NCBI GenBank assembly: GCA_964444865.1
Contig: CAYUJE010000001.1
Coordinates: 11,383 to 75,382, forward strand
Direction: 5' to 3'
Source: SXOA01 sp964444865
GTDB taxonomy: Bacteria > Planctomycetota > Planctomycetia > Pirellulales > Pirellulaceae
DNA length: 64,000 nt
Part shown: positions 33,072 through 41,538 of the stretch, piece by piece
How positions within the stretch are numbered: the first letter of the stretch is position 1
Layout of the letters: each line of letters begins with the position of its first letter
Made by a program: the position numbers and the translations under genes
The notes under the pieces: generated by a model
What the model was told of the DNA's origin: nothing
The model's database searches: none
The model's input: only the letters and a program-made list of their open reading frames with translations

Positions 33072-34748
33072 ATGACTCAGCTCAATAAAATCTCCAGCCG
33101 CATCACTCAACCCAAAAGCCAGGGGGCAAGCCAGGCAATGCTCTATGCCACCGGCATGTCCGAAGCCGATATGGGGAAGGCCCAGGTCGGCATCGGCTCC
33201 GTCTGGTACGACGGCAATCCATGCAACATGCACTTGAACAAGCTGGCGGACCTGGTGAAGGAAGGGGTGCGAGAGGCGGGGCTCGTTGGGATGCGATTCA
33301 ACACCATCGGCGTCTCCGACGGGATTTCGATGGGAACCGAAGGGATGAGCTACTCGTTGCAATCTCGCGATCTCATCGCCGATAGCATCGAGACGATCAT
33401 GGGTGCCCAGTGGTACGACGGGCTTGTAACTCTCCCTGGCTGCGACAAGAACATGCCGGGCTGCCTGATTGCCATGGGAAGATTGAACCGGCCAAGCCTG
33501 ATGGTTTACGGCGGCACAATCAAGCCCGGCTCCCTCGACGGCAAGCCGCTCGATATCGTCTCAGCATTTCAATGCTACGGGCAATTCCTCGCCGGCACCA
33601 TTGATGAAAAAACCCGCGGCGAAATCGTTAAAAAGTCCTGTCCTGGTGCTGGTGCCTGCGGTGGAATGTACACCGCCAACACGATGTCCACGGCGATTGA
33701 AGCGATGGGAATGACGCTACCCTATAGCTCGTCCTCTCCCGCTGAGTCACCTGAAAAAGCCGAGGAATGTCGCGCTGCCGGGAAAGCAGTGTTGAATCTG
33801 CTGGAACTGGATCTCAAACCGCGCGACATCATGACGCGGGAAGCGTTTGAAAACGCCATGGTAATGGTAATGGCCCTTGGAGGCTCGACGAATGCCGTGC
33901 TGCATCTGCTTGCGATGGCCCGGGCGGTGAATGTGCCGCTGACCATTGATGACTTTCAGAAAACGAGCAACCGAGTGCCGTACATCGGCGACCTGCGGCC
34001 CAGCGGCAAGTTTGTCGAAGAGGATCTCCACAACGTCGGCGGCACGCCGGCCGTGATGAAGTACCTCTTGGAAAAGGGGTTCATCAATGGGAGTTGCCGG
34101 ACCGTCACCGGCAAGACGGTTGCAGAAAACCTGGCCGCGCTGCCTGGACTCAAGACCGGGCAAAAGATCATCATGCCGCTGGAGAAGCCGATCAAAGAGA
34201 CGGCTCACATTCAGATCCTTCGCGGCAATTTGGCACCCGAGGGTTCTGTCGGCAAAATTACCGGCAAAGAAGGACTGGTATTTTCCGGTCCGGCCAAAGT
34301 GTACGACAGCGAAGAAGACATGTTGCACGCTCTGGAGCGGAAAGAAATTCTCAAGGGGGATGTTGTCATTATCCGCTACGAAGGTCCTAAAGGGGGCCCC
34401 GGCATGCCGGAGATGTTGACCCCAACCTCGGCGTTAATGGGGGCTGGCCTCGGCAGTTCCGTTGCCCTCATCACCGATGGCCGCTTCAGCGGCGGCTCGC
34501 ACGGATTCCTCGTCGGGCACGTTACGCCGGAAGCTCAGGAGGGTGGCCCCGTCGCCTTCGTCAAAACAGGAGACAAAGTCACAATCGACGCGACAACCCA
34601 GCGACTCGACATGGACGTCACCGAAGCCGAGTTGGCAAGCCGCAAGCAGGGCTGGAAGGCTCCTGCATTCAAAGCGACTCGCGGCACGCTTTACAAGTAC
34701 ATCAAGAATGTGAAGAGCGCCAGCGAAGGGTGCGTGACGGATGAATAG
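33072..34748 (+). CDS. ilvD: dihydroxy-acid dehydratase
   Basis: 558 residues, standard length. Diagnostic segments: GIGSVWYDGNPCNMHL near residue 38, GISMGTEGMSYSLQSRDLIA, the Fe-S ligands in GCDKNMPGCLIAM and CPGAGACGGMYTANTMS, and the C-terminal ITDGRFSGGSHGFLVGH. It carries out the third common step of valine, leucine and isoleucine synthesis, dehydrating dihydroxy acids to 2-keto acids, with an Fe-S cluster. It lies 68 bp after the DegT-family gene. No other ilv gene is near. Confidence 0.97.
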   Translation: MTQLNKISSRITQPKSQGASQAMLYATGMSEADMGKAQVGIGSVWYDGNPCNMHLNKLADLVKEGVREAGLVGMRFNTIGVSDGISMGTEGMSYSLQSRDLIADSIETIMGAQWYDGLVTLPGCDKNMPGCLIAMGRLNRPSLMVYGGTIKPGSLDGKPLDIVSAFQCYGQFLAGTIDEKTRGEIVKKSCPGAGACGGMYTANTMSTAIEAMGMTLPYSSSSPAESPEKAEECRAAGKAVLNLLELDLKPRDIMTREAFENAMVMVMALGGSTNAVLHLLAMARAVNVPLTIDDFQKTSNRVPYIGDLRPSGKFVEEDLHNVGGTPAVMKYLLEKGFINGSCRTVTGKTVAENLAALPGLKTGQKIIMPLEKPIKETAHIQILRGNLAPEGSVGKITGKEGLVFSGPAKVYDSEEDMLHALERKEILKGDVVIIRYEGPKGGPGMPEMLTPTSALMGAGLGSSVALITDGRFSGGSHGFLVGHVTPEAQEGGPVAFVKTGDKVTIDATTQRLDMDVTEAELASRKQGWKAPAFKATRGTLYKYIKNVKSASEGCVTDE

Positions 34749-34760
34749 ACTCGGTACGAA

Positions 34761-35252
34761 CTACGGATTCGCTGCCTTGTACAGATTCAGCGTAATGTGG
34801 CACTGTCCTTGATGATGGGCTTCGTGCCAGGGAAGGATATGCAGGCAATCGAGGAGGGTGAGTTTTCGCTCCTTCAGGGCTTCGGGAATATGGCCCAGGT
34901 CGGTGTCCTTGAAGGAAAGCAGGGTATCCAGAAGGTGCTGGCGAGACTCCGCCAGCACCTTGCGGATTTCGTCGATAGTGGGGATGTTCTCGTCCGGCGT
35001 ACTCCCCCCTTTGTACCGCGGCACGAGATCGCTCCAAGCCGGCTTTTTGGGAGGTGCCAGCCGCTCGGTGGCAAAGAGTTCCTCGGTAATGCCGATGTGC
35101 ATGAGTTGCCAGGCGACGTGCGCCCGGCCCGGGCCTGGACGCCATGCGAGGACTTTCATGGGGTCCTTTTCCTGGGCGACGCGATCGAGGGTCAACAGAG
35201 TGCGGGGGCGGAAGAAACCCATCGCGTCAATCATGCTGTGAATGCTGCTCAT
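34761..35252 (-). CDS. DinB-family protein
   Basis: 163 residues, typical of DinB/YfiT-like four-helix proteins. The three metal-binding histidine positions appear as the H of AWQLMHIGI and two in LPWHEAHHQGQCHITLN. The family includes thiol S-transferases (bacillithiol or mycothiol) and DNA-damage-induced proteins; I cannot choose among these. Convergent with ilvD, with only 12 bp between the stop codons. Confidence 0.83.
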   Translation of the reverse strand: MSSIHSMIDAMGFFRPRTLLTLDRVAQEKDPMKVLAWRPGPGRAHVAWQLMHIGITEELFATERLAPPKKPAWSDLVPRYKGGSTPDENIPTIDEIRKVLAESRQHLLDTLLSFKDTDLGHIPEALKERKLTLLDCLHILPWHEAHHQGQCHITLNLYKAANP

Positions 35253-35435
35253 TTTCTGGCCTTATTCTATTCTTCAAGGAAACGGGAGGGACTCGCGTCA
35301 TCATAAAAAGTCGCGCGCCGGCTGAACAGGAGCGAACCAGTTGTTCGCAGCCGCCGTATCAACGCCTTAATGCAACTTGATTGCAATTGACCTCCGCCAG
35401 CCTGAAGGTTAGAATCGAAACCATCGGTCTACCCT

Positions 35436-35840
35436 ATGTTTAGCAAGTACCTCAAGATTGTCGCCCTCGGTGCAGTTCTACTGCACTTGGCTGATGGTCT
35501 GCTAGCAATTGGGGGTCATTCGCACGACCTGGCGGGATGCGACCATGATTGCCACCAGGTCGCGGAGCATTCCGGCCATCATCATCATCATGGCGATTGT
35601 TCAGACCACGATGAGGACACCTCGCCTCCGGAAGGCGAACGGTCTCAGCCCGATCATCAAGACTCCGACCACTGCGCCGCTTGCCGCCATTTGGCTCAGG
35701 CTGCCGCTCATCAATTCGCCTTTGTCCTCCAGCCGTCAGTAGAGCCAGTCGCAATTCTCCCGTTCCATTTTGAAAAAATGGAGCGAAGCGACTCGGCTCA
35801 CGACTATCTTTCTCGGGGTCCCCCAGCGATTGCTCTTTAA
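35436..35840 (+). CDS. His-rich exported small protein, candidate metal-binding
   Basis: 134 residues. A hydrophobic signal (LKIVALGAVLLHLADGLLAI) leads to a His/Asp/Cys-dense segment at ~28-62 (GGHSHDLAGCDHDCHQ, SGHHHHHGDCSDHDEDTS), and then HQDSDHCAACRHLAQAAAHQF, a CxxC-type motif with histidines. It looks like an exported metal-binding protein, perhaps for Cu, Zn or Ni, but no family with a known role is recognised. It precedes a DUF1559 gene by 75 bp on the same strand. Confidence 0.6.
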   Translation: MFSKYLKIVALGAVLLHLADGLLAIGGHSHDLAGCDHDCHQVAEHSGHHHHHGDCSDHDEDTSPPEGERSQPDHQDSDHCAACRHLAQAAAHQFAFVLQPSVEPVAILPFHFEKMERSDSAHDYLSRGPPAIAL

Positions 35841-35915
35841 CCGTCGCCGTTAGAGCTTTCGTTTCATTCCTGGCCCGCGTCATTGCGCCGCTGGCCCGAA
35901 CTTGGGATCCCACAC

Positions 35916-36776
35916 ATGTCTCGCCGCAAATCCGGCTTCACGCTTATCGAACTGTTGGTAGTGATTGCCATCATCGGCATTCTCATTGGTCTGCTTCTTC
36001 CCGCGGTGCAATACGCCCGCGAATCTGCTCGCTCCGCCAGTTGCTGGAACAACCAGCGGCAAGTCGGGGTTGCCCTGCATCTGTTTCACGATGTTCACCG
36101 CCATATGCCCGCCGGTTGGTCCGGCAGCGACCCGGAACATGGCTGGGGCTGGTGCAGCGAGATTCTGCCTCAGCTTGAAAAGAACGACTTATGGGCCAAG
36201 CTGCATCGGGATCTCCCCATTGATGACCCGCTGAACAAGGAAGTCCGGGAGTCTCCCTTGCCCATTCTCGTTTGTCCCTCGGACGGCATTAAAGGCACAT
36301 TCACAATTTATGGCGGCCTGGGTGAAGTGGAATTCGGCAATATGGATGTTGGCACCCCTCTCTTCGATGTCGGCCGCACCAACTATGTGGGCGTGTTCGG
36401 CACCGAAGAAATCGAAGATGCCCCGGATAACGGCAACGGCACCTTCTACTTCCAGAGCCGACTCACCCTGGCAGACTTGCATGACGGCCTCTCCAACACG
36501 CTCATCCTCGGCGAACGCAACAGCCGGCTGGGGGGTTCCACCTGGACCGGAGTGATTGACGGAGCCAATAACGCCAAGGCCCGCATTGTCGGCATCGGCG
36601 ATCATGCCCCCAACCATAAGGACCACCATTTCGACGACTTCACCAGCTTTCATCCCAACGGTGTCCATTTCCTGCTCGGGGATGGCTCGGTGAAACGGCT
36701 CAACAACTCCATCCATTTGGAAGTCTACCGGGCCCTCATGACTCGCAGTGGCAACGAGGTGGTGCAGATTCCGTAA
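35916..36776 (+). CDS. DUF1559 pseudopilin-like protein
   Basis: 286 residues from the ATG at 35916. The N-terminus is a type IV prepilin-like signal: short basic leader SRRKSG, then FTLIELLVVIAIIGILIGLL with cleavage expected before the Phe. The C-terminal domain has the DUF1559 hallmarks: CWNNQRQVGVALHLFHDVH, the TNYVGVFG segment, and the closing FHPNGVHFLLGDGSVKRLNN, the H-x-G-G/N-type motif. DUF1559 proteins number in the hundreds per planctomycete genome and are thought to form surface or secretion-related fibres. Confidence 0.92.
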   Translation: MSRRKSGFTLIELLVVIAIIGILIGLLLPAVQYARESARSASCWNNQRQVGVALHLFHDVHRHMPAGWSGSDPEHGWGWCSEILPQLEKNDLWAKLHRDLPIDDPLNKEVRESPLPILVCPSDGIKGTFTIYGGLGEVEFGNMDVGTPLFDVGRTNYVGVFGTEEIEDAPDNGNGTFYFQSRLTLADLHDGLSNTLILGERNSRLGGSTWTGVIDGANNAKARIVGIGDHAPNHKDHHFDDFTSFHPNGVHFLLGDGSVKRLNNSIHLEVYRALMTRSGNEVVQIP

Positions 36777-36798
36777 GGTCGTACCAGAAGTGAACTGC

Positions 36799-37782
36799 CT
36801 ATTCCGCGGTCGAGCGGTTTCCTTCGGGGCTGGCCGCGATGGGAATGCCGAAGGGGAGGGGGCGGGCGGCGGTCAGGAAACCGAGTTTGAAGAGTTCGGC
36901 TTTGAGTTTGCGGAAGTGGTCGAAGCTGTCGGGATAGACCCAGACGGTGACCGTGGTCCGTTTGGGGTCGTGGCCATGGATGCGGTTCCGAAATTGCGAG
37001 TTGGGCTGCAGGGCCTGTTCCGCGGGTTCGCCCAAATTCTCCTCGGCGTCGATGAGATAAATCTCTTCGAAGACCACCTGATTCCCTTCTCGTCGCAAGC
37101 TATAGCGAGCCCCAAAGCCGTCCCGCACCGGCAGCGATTCTTCGATCCGCTGCTGGCTGCGAAGCTTTTGGACCTTGCTCGGAGCATCTTTCTGCAAGGC
37201 ATCGGTCATCTCGTTCATTGGCACATAGGCCAGGCGTCCGCCGAGCAAGCGGAAATGCATTTCCTGTCCGAAGACCGTCTTGGCCATCGGGGTCGGCAGA
37301 TGTTGCAGCACGGTCTTGGAGGGCTTCACAATCGAAGTCAGTGACTGCCCCAGCCGCTCCAATTCCCCTTTCGACTGGATGAGCTCCTGGTTCAGGTCAT
37401 ATTCGGCCCGGTCTTCCGCGGACATCGCGTCGCGGCTCTTGGCCAGTTCTTGCTCGGCCAGCGCCACGACGGTTTGCAATTGGTTCCGCTCCTCCTGGCG
37501 AAAGCTCACTTCCAGCGCCTGGCGCTGAATTTTTCCTTCCAGCTCGGCCATATTTCGTTCCACATCTGCGGCGGCAGCTTCGGCGGTGGCAAGGTCCGGT
37601 GCCGGAATGCCTGAAGCTGCTTTGGGGCGAGCCGCACTGGTCTCTTCCGCGATCATCGCGCTTTTGGCCTGGGCGCTGACAATCATCACCAGGATGATCA
37701 GAATCCCCACGAGGTTCGCGACCACGTCCAGGAAGGAGTCGTGGCCGGGGACTGCGGCTTGTGAATTGTTTCTGCGGCTCAC
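36799..37782 (-). CDS. ExbD-like single-pass coiled-coil protein (module gene C)
   Basis: 327 residues from a GTG whose last bases overlap the stop of the previous gene (GTGA). One N-terminal membrane helix at ~20-38 (VVANLVGILIILVMIVSA) with an Asp just before it, as in ExbD/TolR/MotB (SFLDVV), is followed by a long coiled coil (~60-160) and a soluble C-terminal domain containing RDGFGARYSLRREGNQVVFE. This is the third gene of a coupled module with an ExbB/TolQ-like protein, so it is probably a stator subunit acting in the periplasm. Confidence 0.7.
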   Translation of the reverse strand: MSRRNNSQAAVPGHDSFLDVVANLVGILIILVMIVSAQAKSAMIAEETSAARPKAASGIPAPDLATAEAAAADVERNMAELEGKIQRQALEVSFRQEERNQLQTVVALAEQELAKSRDAMSAEDRAEYDLNQELIQSKGELERLGQSLTSIVKPSKTVLQHLPTPMAKTVFGQEMHFRLLGGRLAYVPMNEMTDALQKDAPSKVQKLRSQQRIEESLPVRDGFGARYSLRREGNQVVFEEIYLIDAEENLGEPAEQALQPNSQFRNRIHGHDPKRTTVTVWVYPDSFDHFRKLKAELFKLGFLTAARPLPFGIPIAASPEGNRSTAE

Positions 37783-39860
37783 CGGATTTTCCTTTGCACT
37801 TCAATGCCACTACCTTGCAAGGCGGATTGCAGTTCGGCAAAGCGGTCTTCTGCCCCAGGCTGCACTTCGACCGATAGGGCCGGTCTCCAATAGCCACCGT
37901 CGAGAGCAATGCCCCACGAGCGCATCTGACGTTGGACACCACTGACCAGAGTTTCGAGTTCCTTGGGAGACATCTCGGGGGAGAGCGGAATTTCTTGCGG
38001 TCGGCGTTGGTCGGCCCGCTCCGGCTGAAGAATCAGCTTGTCCTTCAGGATGGTGACTCCGATGGGCCGCGTGACGCCGGAGACGTGTCGCTGAGCTTCG
38101 GGAAGCCCCCAGTTTTTCCCCTTCGCCTGGCTATTGGAACTGCTCCGCCCTTTGCCAGATTTCTGAGAACCTGCTGGGGGGCCTCTATCGGCTGACCCCA
38201 TATTCACGCCGATATTTGGCGCGGATTGCCCGCCGGAAGGAGACCCCGTTGCCCCTCCACCTCCCGCGGTGCCGCCACTCGCCCCACCGCTCGAGCCGCC
38301 AGAAGTTCCTCCGGAACTTGCTGAGCCGTTGGCGGCATTGGCCTGACTGTTGTATTGGGAGCCTGCCGAGCCGGGGCGCGAAGTGCCGCCCGATTCCGAG
38401 GTTCCGCCGGGAGAGCCGTCCGCGTACGAGCCACCACCGGAAGAACTAACACCTTGATTTGGTTGCGTGAGGCGTGGCGAGCCAGGTTTCCTTGACCCGG
38501 GATTGTCGCCTCCGCTGTTCGCCGCGCCTCCGGGATTGGAACCGCCAGGTCCCGCCCCCCCTGGGCCGTCTCCACCTGATCCGCCAGTTCCGGCACCGGT
38601 TCCACCCGTACCCGCCAAACCGCCAGGTTCTGGCGATGGGGATGCGTTGCCGCCGGAACCATAAGGTCCGGGCCCAGCTCCTGACATGCCAGGCACACCG
38701 CCAGAACTTACTCCTCCTGGTCCGGTCCCATTCGCACCGGCCAGTCCTTTGCCGCCCGGTCCAGTTCCGCTTGTGCCTAATCCACCAGCACCCGTTCCGC
38801 CACTGCCTGTGCCAAATCCGTTTCCACTGCCGCCATTCCCCACGCCGCTTCCGGCTACTTCTGCCCGGCGACGGACTACTTCTGGATTGTCTTCAGGAGC
38901 GAACGAACGAGGAACTTCTTCGCGGGTGTACTTGCGAGGCATAGCCGTCGCCATGACCGCCTGCCGCTTGCGGGCCTGGGCAATCTCCCGGCTCATGATT
39001 TGATCGAGATTGGGGTCGCGCGGGCCAAAGTCCAAGTTCTTGTCTTCGGAAATTAACTCGTAGCCAAACTCATCTTCCCAAAATCGCATGCAGGCCCGAG
39101 CTGCGCCATAAGACAGGACGCCGCTGGGGCGAACGACGAGCAGAGGATACGGCTCGGCTGCATTGCCGCCGGTGGCCTTCATGATGTATTCCCGCTTGGT
39201 CCTCAGCGCGGCATCCAGCGGATTCCCTGGGCTCGGCTCGCCGCGGAAATCATCTGCCGTCAGAAGCACTCCTTCCGGCTGAATGACAATTCCTTCCGCC
39301 ACGCACTCGATGTAGATCGGCATCCGCCGCGTGCCGTTGGGGCCGTCGTAGGGAATCAGAGCGTACCACTTTTCCGCTGCAGCTGTTTCTTGCTTCTTCT
39401 TTGCCAGTTCATCTTTCTTCTTGGCCAGCTCGTCTTTGATCTTGGCGAGCTCCGCTCGAGTGGCTGCCAGGTCCTGCTCCTTGGACTGTTTGCCGGCCTT
39501 TACTTTCTCCAGCAGTTCCATCAGCTCCTTTCCTTTGGCGTTGAGCCGACGGATGTGGTCTTCGAGGTGACTAAGAGCCAGTCGAGCTTCTTGGAGCACG
39601 TCTTGCCGCTCTTTTCGCTGCTGCTCAAGGACTTCCTGACGCCAGCGAGCTTCTTCCAGAGCTTCCTGCTGCTTCTTGATTTCGGCCGGGTCGGGCTCAC
39701 GGGCCTTGGCTTGCTGAGCCGCGATGGTTTTGGCTTCCAAGCTCGCTTGCTGGACGTTCATGACCAGCAATACAATGAGCGCCCCCATGGTGCAAATCAG
39801 CACCGCGAGGAAAGGAAACAAGGCCACACCCACATTTTCCTTCTTCGCTCGTCGCCTCAT
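37779..39860 (-). CDS. ExbD-like protein with coiled coil and Gly-rich extension (module gene B)
   Basis: 693 residues. One N-terminal membrane helix (FPFLAVLICTMGALIVLLVM) is followed by a coiled coil (~45-165, with repeated Lys/Glu pieces such as LAKKKDELAKKK), a globular part (~170-330) and then about 230 residues of Gly/Ser/Pro/Asn-rich low-complexity sequence (~340-575). A C-terminal alpha/beta domain follows (HVSGVTRPIGVTILKDKLIL and ALSVEVQPGAEDRFAELQSA). The gene overlaps both neighbours by 4 bp (ATGA and GTGA), so the three are translated together. Function unknown; the layout suggests an envelope-spanning, proton-channel-coupled subunit. Confidence 0.7.
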   Translation of the reverse strand: MRRRAKKENVGVALFPFLAVLICTMGALIVLLVMNVQQASLEAKTIAAQQAKAREPDPAEIKKQQEALEEARWRQEVLEQQRKERQDVLQEARLALSHLEDHIRRLNAKGKELMELLEKVKAGKQSKEQDLAATRAELAKIKDELAKKKDELAKKKQETAAAEKWYALIPYDGPNGTRRMPIYIECVAEGIVIQPEGVLLTADDFRGEPSPGNPLDAALRTKREYIMKATGGNAAEPYPLLVVRPSGVLSYGAARACMRFWEDEFGYELISEDKNLDFGPRDPNLDQIMSREIAQARKRQAVMATAMPRKYTREEVPRSFAPEDNPEVVRRRAEVAGSGVGNGGSGNGFGTGSGGTGAGGLGTSGTGPGGKGLAGANGTGPGGVSSGGVPGMSGAGPGPYGSGGNASPSPEPGGLAGTGGTGAGTGGSGGDGPGGAGPGGSNPGGAANSGGDNPGSRKPGSPRLTQPNQGVSSSGGGSYADGSPGGTSESGGTSRPGSAGSQYNSQANAANGSASSGGTSGGSSGGASGGTAGGGGATGSPSGGQSAPNIGVNMGSADRGPPAGSQKSGKGRSSSNSQAKGKNWGLPEAQRHVSGVTRPIGVTILKDKLILQPERADQRRPQEIPLSPEMSPKELETLVSGVQRQMRSWGIALDGGYWRPALSVEVQPGAEDRFAELQSALQGSGIEVQRKIR

Positions 39861-41179
39861 GCAGCTTTGCTCCGGAGGGGCTGCTTGAGTTCAATCTGAG
39901 ATCCGCCGCTGCCAACGCGGGCACTCAGCAGATGAATGGCGGCGGAGAGGCTCATCACCGTCTCCTCAAAATGCTGCGAGCCGGCCAGAGCCGACAGGTT
40001 CTTATTGAGTGCCGATTCGAGCTGCACCACGTCGCCGGCGGCCTTGATGGCCTGCGCCATCAATTCCCCCTGGCGAACCAGTTCTTGCTGCTGCGCATGC
40101 AGCAGGCGCGCGTTTTCCGTGAGCGCCATCTGCCACTGTTCCCAGCGGGCGGCATATTTTTCTCCCGCCGCCGCTTCCACTTGCGCCAGATGATTGGCGT
40201 GATGGGCCAGTGATTTATCGAGCGATGCCGTCAGCATCGACTGCATTTGCTCGGTCGTTCCCTTGGTCAGATCCTTCCAATGGTCATGAGCCGCGGCAAT
40301 GGTGTTTTGCCAAAGTTCCGCCTGTCGTTTGACCAGCAATTCCGTGGACTGCACCACCGCCTGGCTCATCCGCTGAATCTGGGCGACTTGCGGATCGCTA
40401 CTGGTGACGGTGTTGGCAAACCGGCCTAGCAACTCCTGCGAAGTCAGATGGTCCACGTTCGACAGCAGTTGCACTTCCATCCGGTCAATCATGAACTGGA
40501 TAAACATCAGCACCATCGAAAAGCAAAGGGCAATCGCCGTCGTATCGAACGCGACATACAGCCCGCTCAGCAGCCCTTTCATCGCCCCGCTTAGATTCCC
40601 CATATCCTGCTTGGCCAGGTCGCCCAGAGCATCCGTGATGCCGACGACCGTTCCCAAAAAGCCGAGCATCGGCGTGGCCCAGATAATAATCCGCACCAGG
40701 GCATAGCTATCCTGCTGGCGAGAGGCATCCATGTCGGAAAGGTACTTCAGCTCTTCGTCCAGCCCTTCGGCTGTTCCCTTTCGCTCCACCGTCTCCAGGG
40801 CGTCGGTCAATCGTTTGCCGAGGTACGACGTTTTCACTCTCCCTGGCAAGCCAGCCAGCAGGTCGAGCAGCTCGCCGCACTTGCTCACCGGCTGATTGGC
40901 CTGGAACTCGCCGAGCGAAATGCTGCTGGTGGCACTGCTTTGCGAAATGACGTCCATCAATTTGAGAACGAGGGCGACCAGGCCAATGAAGAACAAGGTC
41001 GTTTCGACCATGTTGATCGGATGGCCGCCGAAATAACGATGCACCAGCGGAATGTCGAGTGGCCCGCGATACATCAAGGCATAAAAGCCGACCGCCAGCC
41101 CGCCGCCGACCACGAGCGGCCAGCCCAGGCTCCCCAAAATTGTCCACAGGGAAGTTGTCTGCGTCGAAGGTTTGGACAT
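39857..41179 (-). CDS. MotA/TolQ/ExbB proton-channel family protein (module gene A)
   Basis: 440 residues. Three hydrophobic segments fit the family: ~15-35 (LGWPLVVGGGLAVGFYALMY), ~55-75 (ETTLFFIGLVALVLKLMDVI), and the conserved pair at ~165-230, with MLGFLGTVVGITDALGDL then LYVAFDTTAIALCFSMVLMF. Those last two are the classic MotA/TolQ/ExbB signature. A long helical cytoplasmic C-terminal tail (~240-430) follows. It is the first gene of the minus-strand module and overlaps the next by 4 bp. Proton flow through such channels drives an outer partner; here the partners are the two ExbD-like proteins. Confidence 0.82.
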   Translation of the reverse strand: MSKPSTQTTSLWTILGSLGWPLVVGGGLAVGFYALMYRGPLDIPLVHRYFGGHPINMVETTLFFIGLVALVLKLMDVISQSSATSSISLGEFQANQPVSKCGELLDLLAGLPGRVKTSYLGKRLTDALETVERKGTAEGLDEELKYLSDMDASRQQDSYALVRIIIWATPMLGFLGTVVGITDALGDLAKQDMGNLSGAMKGLLSGLYVAFDTTAIALCFSMVLMFIQFMIDRMEVQLLSNVDHLTSQELLGRFANTVTSSDPQVAQIQRMSQAVVQSTELLVKRQAELWQNTIAAAHDHWKDLTKGTTEQMQSMLTASLDKSLAHHANHLAQVEAAAGEKYAARWEQWQMALTENARLLHAQQQELVRQGELMAQAIKAAGDVVQLESALNKNLSALAGSQHFEETVMSLSAAIHLLSARVGSGGSQIELKQPLRSKAA

Positions 41180-41538
41180 GTCTGTCCTCCGGAATAATGC
41201 TTGTACTGGGTGCCACGCCCACGGCTTTGCGTGGGCGTGCGCGCGAAATGGCCGACCTTGAAGCTGCGTGCTTTACCAAACGGCGGGCGGGGAGCCAAGC
41301 CCATTGCCCCTGCGACCTTCATAATCGGCAAAGATTGCCAAAGGAAAGAGGCAAATGCTGCCGATGTATCTTTTGTCACCAAGCCACTTTGCAAACTGGC
41401 TCCTGACACCCATACACAGAGTTGGATCATCCCGGGGGGGAATGATTGTCCGGGCACTTCGCCAAGAAGTGACCCGGACTTTCTTTTGCTAGCGTGGCAA
41501 AGTGACAGACTTGTCTTTCGCACAACTGCCAGCAGCTA
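41180..41538 (-). other. 359-bp intergenic region between the ExbB-like gene and lutB
   Basis: No gene is supported. It holds the promoter region of the three-gene module and, at 41209-41239, a half-copy of the GCCCACG palindrome seen after rpsA. A weak hairpin near 41437-41470 was seen, but nothing diagnostic. Confidence 0.5.
41209..41239. repeat. GCCCACG palindrome repeat, half-copy
   Basis: GTGCCACGCCCACGGCTTTG followed by CGTGGGCGTG, matching one arm of the long hairpin at 12824-12895. It can itself fold by CACGCCCACG with CGTGGGCGTG. Confidence 0.6.
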
